DNA of 64,000 nucleotides from Serratia sarumanii (lineage in GTDB: Bacteria; Pseudomonadota; Gammaproteobacteria; Enterobacterales; Enterobacteriaceae), in contig NZ_CP124750.1 in the NCBI RefSeq assembly GCF_029962605.1, positions 806,001-870,000 on the forward strand. The letters are read 5' to 3'. How positions within the stretch are numbered: the stretch's first letter is position 1; every line of letters starts with the position of its first letter. Below the pieces are notes generated by a model. The model was given only the letters and a program-made list of their open reading frames with translations, had not been told where the DNA came from and did not search any database. Position numbers and translations under genes: made by a program. Of the stretch, positions 40,041 to 49,765 are shown piece after piece.

Positions 40041-40607
40041 ATGTACGACCGCTATCAGGGTCTTATTTTCGACATGGACGGCACGATTCTGGACACCGAG
40101 CCAACGCACCGTAAAGCGTGGCGTGAAGTGCTGTCCCGTTATGGCATGACGTTTGATGAAGCGGCCATGGTGGCGCTGAGCGGTTCGCCGACCTGGCGCA
40201 TCGCGCAGGCGATTATCGCCAGCCATCAGGCCGATCTCGATCCTCATCACCTGGCCGCGGAGAAAACCCGCGCGGTGGAAGCGATGCTGCTGGACAGCGT
40301 GCGTCCATTGCCGCTGATCGAGGTGGTGAAGTCCTATCATGGCCGCCGTCCGATGGCGGTCGGCACCGGCAGCGAGCACCGCATGGCGGAAATGCTGCTG
40401 CGTCATCTCGGCCTGTTCAACTGCTTCGACGCGATCGTCGGTGCGGACGACGTGCAGCGCCACAAACCGGAGCCGGACACCTTCCTGCGCTGCGCCGAAC
40501 TGATCGGCGTGCGGCCGGAAAAATGCGTGGTGTTTGAAGACGCTGATTTCGGCATTCAGGCGGCGAAAAGCGCCGGTATGGCGGTGGTAGACGTCCGTAC
40601 GCTGTGA
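40041..40607 (+). CDS. yqaB: HAD-family sugar phosphatase, YqaB (fructose-1-phosphatase type)
   Basis: 188 residues. The HAD motif I DMDGTILDTEP carries the nucleophile Asp11, followed by GTGSEH (motif II region), a lysine in HKPEPD and FEDADFGIQAA (motif IV). It is a beta-phosphoglucomutase-like phosphatase; E. coli YqaB acts on fructose 1-phosphate and related sugars. Its stop overlaps the yqaA start (GTGA). Gene order tRNA-yqaB-yqaA-gshA matches E. coli. Confidence 0.93.
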   Translation: MYDRYQGLIFDMDGTILDTEPTHRKAWREVLSRYGMTFDEAAMVALSGSPTWRIAQAIIASHQADLDPHHLAAEKTRAVEAMLLDSVRPLPLIEVVKSYHGRRPMAVGTGSEHRMAEMLLRHLGLFNCFDAIVGADDVQRHKPEPDTFLRCAELIGVRPEKCVVFEDADFGIQAAKSAGMAVVDVRTL

Positions 40608-41032
40608 GTAGTACGCTAGCCGTAATATCGTTATTTGGCAGTAGCTTCCTCAGTGCGACGCTGCTGCCGGGAAATTCAGAAATCGTTCTGGTCGCCTTGC
40701 TGACCCAGAGTCGCGTCTCGCCGGAGTTGCTGGTGCTGGCCGCGACCCTGGGCAACACGCTGGGTGGCTTGACCAATGTCATTATCGGGCGCCTGTTACC
40801 GGCGTTGAAACCACAGCGGGGGCTGGCAACGGCGCTCGGGTGGCTGCAACGCTTCGGCCCGGCTGCGCTGTTGCTCAGCTGGGTGCCGGTGGTGGGCGAT
40901 TTGTTGTGCGTGTTGGCAGGTTGGCTGCGCATGCCCTGGGGCTCTGTCGCGCTGTTTCTGTGTATCGGAAAGGCGCTGCGTTACATCGTTTTGGCTATGA
41001 TAACGGTACAGGGCATCGCCTGGTGGCAGTAA
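40604..41032 (+). CDS. yqaA: YqaA, small DedA/VTT-domain inner-membrane protein
   Basis: 142 residues from a GTG at 40604 that overlaps the yqaB stop. It has a re-entrant/VTT-like core: SATLLPGNSEIVLVALL, GNTLGGLTNVIIGRLL and a later SWVPVVGDLLCVLAGWLRMP segment, with three or four membrane spans. Members of this superfamily may act as lipid scramblases or transporters; the role of YqaA is not known to me. Confidence 0.88.
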   Translation: MSSTLAVISLFGSSFLSATLLPGNSEIVLVALLTQSRVSPELLVLAATLGNTLGGLTNVIIGRLLPALKPQRGLATALGWLQRFGPAALLLSWVPVVGDLLCVLAGWLRMPWGSVALFLCIGKALRYIVLAMITVQGIAWWQ

Positions 41033-41114
41033 CCAAGTGAATATAACTCAATATTCTCTCGGGTGCGGATTCAGTATGCTTACGAGTTATTGTTTTTAGA
41101 AGCGGGAGGTCAAT

Positions 41115-42677
41115 TTGATCCCGGACGTATCACAGGCGCTTTCTTGGTTGGAAGCCCATCCCCAGGCATTAAAAGGCATTCGTCGCGGCATCGAGCGTGA
41201 AACGCTGCGGGTCACGCCGAACGGCACCTTGGCGACCACCGGGCATCCGGAAAAGCTGGGCGCGGCATTGACGCACCACTGGATCACCACGGATTTCGCC
41301 GAAGCGCTGTTAGAGTTCATTACGCCGGTTGATGACAATATCGACCACCTGCTGACGTTCCTGCGCGATATTCATCGCTACGTGGCGCGCAATATCGGCG
41401 ATGAGCGCATGTGGCCGCTCAGCATGCCGTGCTTTATCGAAGCTGAGCAGGATATCGAGCTGGCGCAGTTCGGCTCGTCGAACATCGGCCGCATGAAGAC
41501 GCTGTACCGCGAAGGGTTGAAGAATCGCTATGGCGCGCTGATGCAGACCATTTCCGGCGTGCACTACAACTTCTCGCTGCCGCTGGAGTTTTGGCAGGCC
41601 TGGGCCGGCGTGCAGGACGCAGAAAGCGGTAAAGAGCAGATCTCGGCGGGCTATTTCCGCCTGATCCGCAACTATTACCGTTTCGGCTGGGTGATCCCGT
41701 ATCTGTTCGGGGCATCGCCGGCCATTTGTTCTTCGTTCCTCAAGGGGCGCGAGACCAATCTGCCGTTCGAGCGCACCGAGCAGGGGATGTGCTACCTGCC
41801 GTACGCCACTTCGCTGCGCCTGAGCGACCTGGGTTATACCAACAAGTCGCAGAGCAATCTGGGCATCACCTTTAACGATCTGCACAGCTATGTGGCCGGT
41901 CTGAAACGGGCGATCGCGACGCCTTCCGAAGAGTTCGCCAAGCTGGGCGTGAAAGAGGGTGACCGTTACCTGCAGCTGAACAGCAACGTGCTGCAAATCG
42001 AGAACGAGCTGTATGCGCCGATCCGGCCGAAGCGCGTGACCAAAAGCGGCGAGACGCCGTCGGACGCGCTGCTGCGCGGTGGTATCGAATACATCGAAGT
42101 GCGTTCGCTGGACATCAACCCGTTCTCGCCGATCGGCGTGGATGCGGTGCAGGCGCGTTTCCTGGATCTGTTCCTGGTGTGGTGCGCGCTGGCCGATGCG
42201 CCGGAGATGACCAGCGATGAACTGCTGTGCACGCGCAAGAACTGGAACCGGGTGATCCTGGAGGGGCGCAAGCCGGGCCAGACCATCGGCATCGGCTGTG
42301 GCGCCAGCCATGAACCGCTCGAAAAAGTGGGCAAGGCGTTGTTCGCCGATCTGCGTCGAGTGGCGGAAGTGTTGGACGGCGAAGCCGGCGATCGCCAATA
42401 CCAGCAGGTGTGCGATGAGCTGGTCGCCGCGTTCGACGACCCTGAGCTGACCTTCTCCGCACGCATCCTGAAAGCGATGCAAGCGGAAGGCACTGGGCGC
42501 GTCGGCCTACAATTGGCGGAGCAATATCGCAAGATGCTGCTGGAAGAGCCGTTGGAAATCCTGAACGAGGCCGAGCTGGATAAAGAGCGGGAAGCCTCGT
42601 GGCAACGCCAACGCGACATAGAAGCCAATGATACGCTAAGCTTTGAAGCGTTCCTGAAGCAAAACGGCGGAAGCTGA
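41115..42677 (+). CDS. gshA: Glutamate-cysteine ligase
   Basis: 520 residues. The start is a TTG at 41115 giving (Met)[16 protein letters not shown]. coli gshA also uses TTG, and GGGAGG lies upstream. Family motifs include [10 protein letters not shown] (ATP/metal binding) and the central [11 protein letters not shown] region. It joins glutamate and cysteine as the first step of glutathione synthesis, using cysteine that the cys genes at the start of the window help to supply. The terminator of antisense micA abuts its stop codon. Confidence 0.97.
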   Translation: MIPDVSQALSWLEAHPQALKGIRRGIERETLRVTPNGTLATTGHPEKLGAALTHHWITTDFAEALLEFITPVDDNIDHLLTFLRDIHRYVARNIGDERMWPLSMPCFIEAEQDIELAQFGSSNIGRMKTLYREGLKNRYGALMQTISGVHYNFSLPLEFWQAWAGVQDAESGKEQISAGYFRLIRNYYRFGWVIPYLFGASPAICSSFLKGRETNLPFERTEQGMCYLPYATSLRLSDLGYTNKSQSNLGITFNDLHSYVAGLKRAIATPSEEFAKLGVKEGDRYLQLNSNVLQIENELYAPIRPKRVTKSGETPSDALLRGGIEYIEVRSLDINPFSPIGVDAVQARFLDLFLVWCALADAPEMTSDELLCTRKNWNRVILEGRKPGQTIGIGCGASHEPLEKVGKALFADLRRVAEVLDGEAGDRQYQQVCDELVAAFDDPELTFSARILKAMQAEGTGRVGLQLAEQYRKMLLEEPLEILNEAELDKEREASWQRQRDIEANDTLSFEAFLKQNGGS

Positions 42678-42678
42678 A

Positions 42679-42755
42679 AAAGAAAAAGGCCACATCAATG
42701 TGGCCAAATATGCATCTCTGATGACAGGGATGATGATAACAAATGCGCGTCTTTC
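42679..42755 (-). ncRNA. micA: MicA small regulatory RNA
   Basis: On the minus strand a sequence starting GAAAGACGCGCATTTGTTAT and continuing CATCATCCCTG matches the conserved 5' part of enterobacterial MicA. It ends in a perfect terminator, GGCCACAT-TG-ATGTGGCC followed by TTTTTCTTTTT (stem at 42688-42705). As in E. coli it lies between gshA and luxS, antisense to both. MicA is Hfq-dependent and represses ompA and other outer-membrane protein mRNAs under envelope stress. The middle of the RNA differs from E. coli. Confidence 0.92.
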
Positions 42756-42761
42756 AGATAC

Positions 42762-42790
42762 TGAGACTCGCAGGGTTGGAAAAGGTTTCC
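42762..42790 (-). promoter_or_regulatory. Sigma-E promoter of micA
   Basis: Reading the minus strand, GGAAACC (42784-42790) and TCTCA (42762-42766) are 17 bases apart and resemble the sigma-E consensus (GGAACTT and TCTRA). The -10 ends six bases before the first G of MicA. It overlaps the luxS leader. Confidence 0.7.
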
Positions 42791-42843
42791 CGGTTAGGAA
42801 AAAAAGTTTCGAAATAAATGCTCTTTTACGAGGAGGTAGCGAA

Positions 42844-43359
42844 ATGCCATTGCTGGATAGCTTTACCGTCGATCATACCCGTATGGCAGCCCCGGCTGTC
42901 CGCGTTGCGAAAACCATGAAGACGCCTCACGGCGATACCATCACGGTGTTTGATCTGCGCTTTTGCCGCCCGAACCTGGAAGTGATGCCCGAGCGCGGCA
43001 TTCACACGCTGGAGCACCTGTTCGCCGGCTTTATGCGTGACCACCTGAACGGCCAGGGCGTGGAGATTATCGACATCTCCCCGATGGGCTGTCGTACCGG
43101 TTTCTACATGAGCCTGATCGGCGTGCCGGAAGAGCAGCGCGTAGCTGATGCGTGGAAAGCGGCGATGGCCGACGTGCTGAAAGTGACCGACCAGCGCAAA
43201 ATCCCTGAGCTGAACGAATACCAGTGCGGCACTTACCATATGCACTCGCTGGAAGAAGCGCAGGAGATCGCCAAGCACATCCTGGATAACGACGTGGTGG
43301 TGAACCACAACGACGAGCTGGCGCTGCCGAAAGAGAAGCTGCAGGAACTGCATATCTAG
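42844..43359 (+). CDS. luxS: S-ribosylhomocysteine lyase (autoinducer-2 synthase)
   Basis: 171 residues from the ATG at 42844, with GAGGAGG upstream; the frame from 42700 runs through micA and is rejected. Metal ligands His54 and His58 (HTLEH) and Cys128 (YQCGTYH) and catalytic Cys83 (MGCRTGFY) are present. It splits S-ribosylhomocysteine to homocysteine and DPD, the AI-2 precursor, in the activated methyl cycle. The MicA antisense RNA is encoded in its leader. Confidence 0.98.
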   Translation: MPLLDSFTVDHTRMAAPAVRVAKTMKTPHGDTITVFDLRFCRPNLEVMPERGIHTLEHLFAGFMRDHLNGQGVEIIDISPMGCRTGFYMSLIGVPEEQRVADAWKAAMADVLKVTDQRKIPELNEYQCGTYHMHSLEEAQEIAKHILDNDVVVNHNDELALPKEKLQELHI

Positions 43360-43375
43360 CCGCGAGTTCCCGCAG

Positions 43376-43407
43376 AGAAAAAAAGACGCGATTTCGCGTC
43401 TTTTTTA
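43376..43407. terminator. Bidirectional terminator between luxS and corB
   Basis: AAAAAAGACGCGA and TCGCGTCTTTTTT around a short loop form a perfect stem with A and T runs, usable by both convergent transcripts. Confidence 0.9.
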
Positions 43408-43422
43408 CGTTCTGGCCAGCGG

Positions 43423-44712
43423 TCAGTGATGGCCGACGCTGGACTGCAGCGAGGTGATCGGCGTGACCCGCACCTGTTTTATCATGTTGCCCTGCACGTC
43501 GAGAATGTCGATATCGTAATGGCCGATACGCAACCGGGTGCCGATTTCGGGGATCTCTTCCAGCTCTTCGAGCAGCATGCCGTTGACGGTGCGCGCCTCG
43601 TTGGCCGGCAAGGTCCAGTTGAAGGCCTTGTTCAGCTCGCGCACGTTGGCGGTGCCGTCGATCAAGACCGAACCGTCGCTCTGCGGCGTGACCTCTTCCG
43701 CCAGCGTGGGTGACATCGAGGTGGTGAAGTCGCCGACGATCTCCTCGAGGATATCCTCCACCGTGACCAGGCCCTGAATGTCGCCGTACTCATCGACCAC
43801 GATGCCGACCTTCTCTTTGTTGCGCTGGAACTTCACCAGCTGCACGTTGAGCGGCGTGCCTTCCGGCACGAAGTAAATCTCGTCGGCGGCGCGCAGCAGG
43901 TTCTCTTTGTTGAACTCTTTTTTCTCGGTCATCAGGCGGTAGGCTTCGCGCACGCGCAGCATGCCGATGGCGTCGTCCAGCGAACTGCGGTACAGCACGA
44001 TGCGTCCGTGCGGCGAGTGGGTCAACTGGCGCATGATCGACTTCCAGTCGTCGTTGACGTCGATGCCGACAATCTCGGTGCGCGGCACCATGATGTCGTT
44101 AACCGTCACCTTTTCCAGATCCAGCACCGAGATCAGCATGTCCTGATTGCGCCGGGAGATTTGCGACTGGGATTCGCGCACGATGGTGCGCAGCTCATCC
44201 TTGCTGACGGCATCGCTGATGCGCACGTTGGTGCGAATGCCGAACAGGCGCAGCGTCATACTGGTAATGCCGTTGAGCAGCCAGACCAGCGGGAACATCA
44301 CTTTTTGCAGCGGCGCCAGCAGAAAGCTGCTGGGGAAGGCGATGCGTTCCGGGTAGAGCGCGGCGAAGGTTTTCGGCAGCACTTCGGCGAACAGCAGCAC
44401 GGCGAAGGTCAGTATGCCGGTGGCGATCGCCACGCCGAGGTCGCCATACAGCCGCATGCCGACGATGGTCGCCAGCGCCGAGGCGAGGATGTTGACCAGG
44501 TTGTTGCCGATCAGCACCAGGCCGATCAGCCGATCCGGTTTTTGCAGCAGCTTCTCCACACGGCGCGCCGAGCGATTGCCCTGTTTGGACAGGTGACGCA
44601 GGCGATAACGGTTGAGCGTCATCATGCCGGTTTCGGAGGCGGAGAAGTAAGCGGAGACCACGATCATGATCACCAGGATAATGATGAGGGTCCCCGTCGA
44701 CACATGCTCCAA
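43423..44712 (-). CDS. corB: CNNM/CorC-type transporter-associated protein CorB (YfjD)
   Basis: 429 residues. An N-terminal DUF21 membrane domain (about residues 1-140, with SAYFSASETGMMTLNRYR and GNNLVNILASALAT) is followed by paired CBS domains (DIMVPRTEIVGID and VDEYGDIQGLVTVEDILEEIVGDF) and a C-terminal CorC_HlyC domain. Start is a TTG at 44712 with AAGGA eight bases upstream. The family takes part in magnesium/cobalt export. It follows ypjD in the same direction. Confidence 0.92.
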   Translation of the reverse strand: MEHVSTGTLIIILVIMIVVSAYFSASETGMMTLNRYRLRHLSKQGNRSARRVEKLLQKPDRLIGLVLIGNNLVNILASALATIVGMRLYGDLGVAIATGILTFAVLLFAEVLPKTFAALYPERIAFPSSFLLAPLQKVMFPLVWLLNGITSMTLRLFGIRTNVRISDAVSKDELRTIVRESQSQISRRNQDMLISVLDLEKVTVNDIMVPRTEIVGIDVNDDWKSIMRQLTHSPHGRIVLYRSSLDDAIGMLRVREAYRLMTEKKEFNKENLLRAADEIYFVPEGTPLNVQLVKFQRNKEKVGIVVDEYGDIQGLVTVEDILEEIVGDFTTSMSPTLAEEVTPQSDGSVLIDGTANVRELNKAFNWTLPANEARTVNGMLLEELEEIPEIGTRLRIGHYDIDILDVQGNMIKQVRVTPITSLQSSVGHH

Positions 44713-44753
44713 TGCAGTATTCCTTATAGAGAGGGAAAGTTGAGGCGGCCGGC

Positions 44754-45545
44754 TTAGCGCACCATCACTTGCTGAATCAGACGGCTGCCGAAGTAGGCGA
44801 GCGTCAGCAGGAAGGCGCCGGCGAAGCTGAACCAGACGACGCGGCGGCCGCGCCAGCCTTCATGGTAATGGCCCCACAACAGCACGATATACACGAACCA
44901 GGCCATGATCGACAGCACCGCTTTATGCACGTTCTCTTTGCTGAACAGGTTATCCATGTACAGCAGGCCGGTGCACAGAGTGAGCGTCAGCAGCACCACG
45001 CCGATCTGGGTGATATGGAACATCTTGCGCTCGATGCTCATCAGCGGCGGCATGTCGGCGCTAAAGGTCAACTTCTTGTTTTTCAGAAGGTAGTCGAGCC
45101 AGGCAAGCTGCAAGGCGTAGAGCGCGGCGATGATCAGGGTGGCGTAAGAGAACAGCGCCAGGCCGATATGCACCATCAATTCCGGGCTGGACTCCAGGTG
45201 AGTGATGAACTCGCCGGGCATGAAGCTGGCGAAGGCCAGATTGATCATCGCGAAACTGTAGACGATCGGCAACAGGAACCAGCCGCGGTCGCGCGAGGCG
45301 ACGAAGGTCATGACCGAACAGATGATCAGGCTGACGATCGAGCCAATGTTCAGCAGGCTGAGATTCTGCCCGGCGCTGACGTCGAAGATGCGCTGCTGCA
45401 GCGCGATGGCGTGGCAAATCAGCGCCACCACCGCCGAGACGAGGGCAAGCCGACGGTATGCGCTGTTCTTCCGCAACAAGCTGGGAATGATCAGTCCAAG
45501 GCTGAGCAGGTAGGCCATCAAAGCCACAATGGAGAAAACTGGCAT
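44754..45545 (-). CDS. ypjD: YpjD, cytochrome c assembly (CcsA-like) membrane protein
   Basis: 263 residues from the ATG at 45545; the longer frame from 45608 adds an unconserved polar leader. It has about eight membrane segments, and the conserved His/Trp motif WGHYHEGWRGRRVVWFSF near the C-terminus is CcsA/CcmF-like. In E. coli it sits next to corB and ffh as here. Its function has been linked to the CorB system, but I treat it as unassigned. Confidence 0.88.
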   Translation of the reverse strand: MPVFSIVALMAYLLSLGLIIPSLLRKNSAYRRLALVSAVVALICHAIALQQRIFDVSAGQNLSLLNIGSIVSLIICSVMTFVASRDRGWFLLPIVYSFAMINLAFASFMPGEFITHLESSPELMVHIGLALFSYATLIIAALYALQLAWLDYLLKNKKLTFSADMPPLMSIERKMFHITQIGVVLLTLTLCTGLLYMDNLFSKENVHKAVLSIMAWFVYIVLLWGHYHEGWRGRRVVWFSFAGAFLLTLAYFGSRLIQQVMVR

Positions 45546-45714
45546 AGCGTTTAATTTTGCTTCGGCGTGGTTAATTGGAGTGTCAGTATAACGTTGCGCG
45601 CGTTTCACTCCAACCTATCTCCAACGCTGAGGCAGAGATCCGGCGCGCTTCGTGTTATCATCGGCGCAATTGTGTCGCCGGAGCGGCCTGTCATCACACG
45701 TTGAGCATGAGACG

Positions 45715-47076
45715 ATGTTTGAAAATTTAACCGATCGATTGTCGCGCACGTTGCGCAATATCAGCGGCCGCGGGCGGCTGACCGAAGAGAATATCAAGGA
45801 AACCCTGCGTGAAGTGCGTATGGCGTTGCTGGAAGCGGACGTCGCGCTGCCGGTGGTGCGCGACTTCATCAACCGCGTCAAAGAGAGCGCGGTCGGCCAT
45901 GAAGTCAACAAGAGCCTGACGCCGGGGCAGGAGTTCGTCAAGATCGTCAAGGGCGAGCTGATCGCCGCGATGGGCGAAGTCAACACCGAGCTGAATCTGG
46001 CGGCCCAACCGCCGGCGGTGGTGCTGATGGCGGGCCTGCAGGGCGCCGGTAAAACCACCAGCGTCGGTAAGCTCGGCAAATTCCTGAAAGAAAAACAGAA
46101 GAAGAAAGTGTTGGTGGTTTCCGCGGACGTTTATCGCCCGGCGGCGATCAAACAGCTGGAAACGCTGGCGGAAGGCGTCGGCATCGATTTCTTCCCGTCT
46201 GACGTCAAAGAAAAACCGATCGACATCGTCAATCGCGCGCTGCAACAGGCCAAGCTGAAATTCTACGACGTACTGATCGTCGATACCGCCGGCCGCTTGC
46301 ACGTTGACGAAGCGATGATGGACGAGATCAAGCAGGTGCACGCGGCGATCAAGCCGGTGGAAACCCTGTTCGTGGTCGACGCCATGACCGGCCAGGACGC
46401 CGCCAATACCGCCAAGGCGTTTAACGAAGCGCTGCCGCTGACCGGCGTGGTGCTGACCAAGGTCGACGGCGACGCGCGCGGCGGTGCCGCGCTGTCCATC
46501 CGTCATATCACCGGCAAGCCGATCAAATTCCTCGGCGTGGGCGAGAAGACCGAAGCGCTGGAGCCGTTCTACCCGGATCGCGTGGCATCGCGCATCCTGG
46601 GCATGGGCGACGTGCTGTCGCTGATCGAAGATATCGAAAGCAAGGTCGACCGCGAGCAGGCGGAGAAGTTGGCCAACAAGCTGAAGAAGGGCGACGGTTT
46701 CGATCTGACCGACTTCCTGGAGCAGCTCAAGCAGATGCGCAACATGGGCGGCATGGCCAACATGCTGAGCAAGCTGCCGGGCGCCGGCCAGCTGCCGGAC
46801 AACGTCAAGTCGCAGATGGACGATAAAGTGCTGGTGCGCATGGAGGCGATCATCAACTCGATGACGCTGAAAGAGCGCGCCAAACCGGAAATCATCAAGG
46901 GCTCGCGCAAGCGCCGCATCGCGATGGGGGCCGGCATGCAGGTGCAGGACGTCAACCGCTTGCTGAAGCAGTTCGACGAAATGCAGCGTATGATGAAGAA
47001 GATGAAGAAAGGCGGTATGGCGAAGATGATGCGCGGCATGAAAGGTATGATGCCGCCGGGCTTCCCAGGCCGCTGA
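45715..47076 (+). CDS. ffh: Signal recognition particle GTPase Ffh
   Basis: 453 residues from the ATG at 45715. The N domain is followed by the G domain with Walker A GLQGAGKTTSVGKLG, DTAGRL and TKVDGDARGG. The C-terminal M domain is methionine-rich (for example MQRMMKKMKKGGMAKMMRGMKGMM, described here by its composition at residues about 422-446) and binds 4.5S RNA and signal sequences. It targets inner-membrane proteins. A short hairpin at about 47084-47100 follows. Confidence 0.98.
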   Translation: MFENLTDRLSRTLRNISGRGRLTEENIKETLREVRMALLEADVALPVVRDFINRVKESAVGHEVNKSLTPGQEFVKIVKGELIAAMGEVNTELNLAAQPPAVVLMAGLQGAGKTTSVGKLGKFLKEKQKKKVLVVSADVYRPAAIKQLETLAEGVGIDFFPSDVKEKPIDIVNRALQQAKLKFYDVLIVDTAGRLHVDEAMMDEIKQVHAAIKPVETLFVVDAMTGQDAANTAKAFNEALPLTGVVLTKVDGDARGGAALSIRHITGKPIKFLGVGEKTEALEPFYPDRVASRILGMGDVLSLIEDIESKVDREQAEKLANKLKKGDGFDLTDFLEQLKQMRNMGGMANMLSKLPGAGQLPDNVKSQMDDKVLVRMEAIINSMTLKERAKPEIIKGSRKRRIAMGAGMQVQDVNRLLKQFDEMQRMMKKMKKGGMAKMMRGMKGMMPPGFPGR

Positions 47077-47186
47077 TGGGCCTCCGCACGCCGAGTGCGG
47101 GCGCTTTCAGCATTCGCCGTTCGCGGTGAAAACCGCCCGAAATTTGACAGGCTGCAAAAGTTGTCCCCTGCGATCGACGCTTTAGA

Positions 47187-47214
47187 TTGCTTTTTGCGCC
47201 AAAATGAGTAAAAT
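47187..47214 (+). promoter_or_regulatory. Promoter of the rpsP-rimM-trmD-rplS operon
   Basis: TTGCTT (47187-47192), a 16-base spacer and TAAAAT (47209-47214) lie about 77 bases upstream of rpsP. Confidence 0.6.
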
Positions 47215-47236
47215 TTTCGGGCTTTTTATATTGCAA

Positions 47237-47274
47237 CCGGGCCCCGTCCCTCAATGGGGCCCGGCTGTTTTATT
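47237..47274 (+). promoter_or_regulatory. Terminator-like hairpin in the rpsP leader
   Basis: CCGGGCCCC (47237-47245) and GGGGCCCGG (47256-47264) form a perfect 9-bp GC stem around a 10-base loop, followed by CTGTTTTATT, only 27 bases before the rpsP ATG. It looks like an attenuator for the operon. I recall a terminator-like leader described for the E. coli trmD operon; the role here is inferred. Confidence 0.7.
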
Positions 47275-47290
47275 AACTAAAGAGGATGTT

Positions 47291-47539
47291 ATGGTAACAA
47301 TTCGTTTGGCACGTGGCGGCGCTAAAAAGCGTCCGTTCTATCAAGTAGTAGTGACCGACAGCCGCAACGCTCGTGATGGTCGTTTCATCGAGCGCGTAGG
47401 CTTCTTCAACCCGATCGCTTCCGGTCAGGCTGAAGCACTGCGTCTGGACCTGGACCGCATCGAGCACTGGGTTGGTCTGGGTGCAACCGTTTCTGATCGC
47501 GTTCACGCGCTGATCAAAGACGCTAAGAAAGCAGCTTAA
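47291..47539 (+). CDS. rpsP: 30S ribosomal protein S16
   Basis: 82 residues from the ATG at 47291, with AGAGGA upstream, giving [20 protein letters not shown]; the frame from 47204 runs through the leader hairpin and is rejected. It is an early-binding 30S assembly protein. It heads the rpsP-rimM-trmD-rplS operon; rimM starts 18 bases later. Confidence 0.98.
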   Translation: MVTIRLARGGAKKRPFYQVVVTDSRNARDGRFIERVGFFNPIASGQAEALRLDLDRIEHWVGLGATVSDRVHALIKDAKKAA

Positions 47540-47557
47540 TCTGTCGCGGTGGTGGCA

Positions 47558-48106
47558 ATGAGCAAGCAACTCAAACCGGTAGCGCCTAAGCAGCCGATTG
47601 TACTCGGTAAAATGGGGTCCGCTTACGGCATTCGTGGTTGGCTCAGAGTGTTTTCATCCACCGAGAACGCCGAAAGCATTTTTGACTATCAGCCGTGGTT
47701 TATCCAGCAGGCGGGTCAGTGGCAGCATATCGAGTTGGAAGACTGGAAGCGCCACAGTCAGGATCTGATCATCAAGGTCAAAGGCATTGACGATCGGGAC
47801 GCGGCGAATCTGCTGACTAATCGCGAGATTATGGTGGATTCTGAGCAACTTCCTCCGCTGGAGGGTGACGATTACTACTGGAAAGACCTGATGGGCTGCC
47901 AGGTAGTCACCACCGCCGGCTACGAGCTGGGTAAAGTCATCGATATGATGGAAACCGGCTCGAACGATGTGATGGTTGTGAAAGCGAACCTGAAAGATGC
48001 GTTCGGCATGAAGGAGCGGTTGATTCCGTTTCTTCATGGGCAGGTTATCAAGAAAGTCGATCTCACTGCCCGCGTGATTGAGGCAGATTGGGATCCTGGT
48101 TTTTGA
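47558..48106 (+). CDS. rimM: Ribosome maturation factor RimM
   Basis: 182 residues from the ATG at 47558 (MSKQLKPV); an upstream ATG adds three residues. The N-terminal RimM domain ([21 protein letters not shown]) and the C-terminal PRC barrel ([22 protein letters not shown]) are intact. It helps mature the 3' domain of 16S rRNA and binds S19. Confidence 0.97.
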   Translation: MSKQLKPVAPKQPIVLGKMGSAYGIRGWLRVFSSTENAESIFDYQPWFIQQAGQWQHIELEDWKRHSQDLIIKVKGIDDRDAANLLTNREIMVDSEQLPPLEGDDYYWKDLMGCQVVTTAGYELGKVIDMMETGSNDVMVVKANLKDAFGMKERLIPFLHGQVIKKVDLTARVIEADWDPGF

Positions 48107-48158
48107 CCCCCGGATCAAACGGTCGAAGCAAGTGGAATAACGGTAAGGAGATTGGCTT

Positions 48159-48926
48159 GTGTTCATCGGTATTGTAAGCCTGTTTCCTGAGATGTTCCGC
48201 GCTATCACCGATTACGGGGTGACTGGCCGGGCAGTAAAAAATGGCCTGCTGAGCGTGCAGTGTTGGAGTCCTCGCGACTTCACCTACGACCGGCATCGTA
48301 CCGTGGACGATCGCCCTTACGGCGGCGGCCCGGGAATGCTGATGATGGTGCAACCTTTACGGGAAGCCATTCATGCGGCGAAAGCAGCGGCAGGCGAGGG
48401 AGCAAAGGTGATTTATCTGTCACCTCAGGGGCGCAAGCTGGATCAAACCGGCGTGTGCGAACTGGCGGCCAATCAGAAGATGATTCTGGTGTGCGGCCGC
48501 TACGAAGGGATAGACGAGCGCGTAATCCAAACCGAAATTGACGAAGAATGGTCAATCGGCGATTACGTTCTCAGCGGCGGGGAACTGCCGGCGATGACCC
48601 TGATTGATTCAGTCGCCCGTTTCATACCGGGTGTGCTGGGCCATCAGGCCTCAGCGGAGGAAGACTCCTTCGCCGACGGATTGCTGGACTGCCCGCACTA
48701 TACCCGCCCAGAGGTGTTGGAAGGGATGGAAGTACCGCCGGTTCTGCTGTCGGGCAACCATGCCGAGATACGTCGCTGGCGCTTAAAGCAGTCGCTGGGC
48801 CGAACCTGGCTTAGAAGACCTGAACTTCTAGAAAGCCTAGCTCTGACTGACGAGCAAGCGGTGTTGCTGGCTGAGTTCCAACGGGAACATCAGGCCAGGC
48901 AACAGGACTATGAAGGAAACGTCTGA
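48159..48926 (+). CDS. trmD: tRNA (guanine-37-N1)-methyltransferase
   Basis: 255 residues from a GTG at 48159 with AAGGAG upstream. This is a SPOUT methyltransferase; the trefoil-knot SAM site is in [12 protein letters not shown] and [14 protein letters not shown], and [12 protein letters not shown] is the conserved N-terminal motif. It makes m1G37, which prevents +1 frameshifting. Confidence 0.98.
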   Translation: MFIGIVSLFPEMFRAITDYGVTGRAVKNGLLSVQCWSPRDFTYDRHRTVDDRPYGGGPGMLMMVQPLREAIHAAKAAAGEGAKVIYLSPQGRKLDQTGVCELAANQKMILVCGRYEGIDERVIQTEIDEEWSIGDYVLSGGELPAMTLIDSVARFIPGVLGHQASAEEDSFADGLLDCPHYTRPEVLEGMEVPPVLLSGNHAEIRRWRLKQSLGRTWLRRPELLESLALTDEQAVLLAEFQREHQARQQDYEGNV

Positions 48927-48959
48927 CATCAGACGGGACCGATATATCAGTTTACCTAG

Positions 48960-49331
<372 letters not shown>

Positions 49332-49359
49332 CGCTGCATCCAAAAGTTAATAGTTATCA

Positions 49360-49389
49360 GGGGTTGGCATTATGCCAACCCCTTTTTTT
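49360..49389 (+). terminator. Terminator after rplS
   Basis: GGGGTTGGCAT and ATGCCAACCCC around two bases, then seven T, make a strong intrinsic terminator. Confidence 0.92.
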
Positions 49390-49445
49390 ATCTGGAAAAT
49401 CTATCATCTCGCATTTGCGAGACTTGGCCGCCTGGCAGCGACATT

Positions 49446-49471
49446 AAAAAGCCTGCATCAGCAGGCTTTTT
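49446..49471. terminator. Bidirectional terminator after nucC
   Basis: AAAAAGCCTGC, loop ATCA and GCAGGCTTTTT form a perfect stem with flanking A and T runs. It ends the minus-strand nucEDC transcript just before rplS. Confidence 0.88.
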
Positions 49472-49474
49472 GCA

Positions 49475-49702
49475 TTACAGCGCGGCGGCGCTTTGTTTAT
49501 GCTGACTCTCCGGCGGGTGCGGCTGCGCCGGGACAATGTCATCGCCAGGTTTGACGATCACCCGCGCGACGGACTCGTGCGTGGCGAACGTGCAGCTGCA
49601 ATTGATGTTGCGGCATTGATGGTAACGCTCTTTGGTCGACTCGCTCAGATAGCGGCTGGAGCGAGTGTGGGCCACGTGACCGCATAATGGACAGTGCATC
49701 AT
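49475..49702 (-). CDS. nucC: Ogr/Delta-type late-gene activator, NucC-like
   Basis: 75 residues from the ATG at 49702 with AGGGGG upstream. The zinc-finger cysteines are Cys4, Cys7, Cys30 and Cys35 (CPLC, then CRNINC), and RYLSESTKERYHQC closely resembles phage P2 Ogr. In Serratia marcescens an Ogr homologue, NucC, encoded with a lysozyme and holin, activates the extracellular nuclease gene and bacteriocin 28b expression. The match of gene set and order supports this identity. It is the distal gene of an SOS-controlled operon. Confidence 0.88.
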   Translation of the reverse strand: MMHCPLCGHVAHTRSSRYLSESTKERYHQCRNINCSCTFATHESVARVIVKPGDDIVPAQPHPPESQHKQSAAAL

Positions 49703-49765
49703 AAGAACCCCCTTGAACAAATTAAGTGAAATTGTTGTGGCATCACCCTTCGGCGAGCGAACTCG

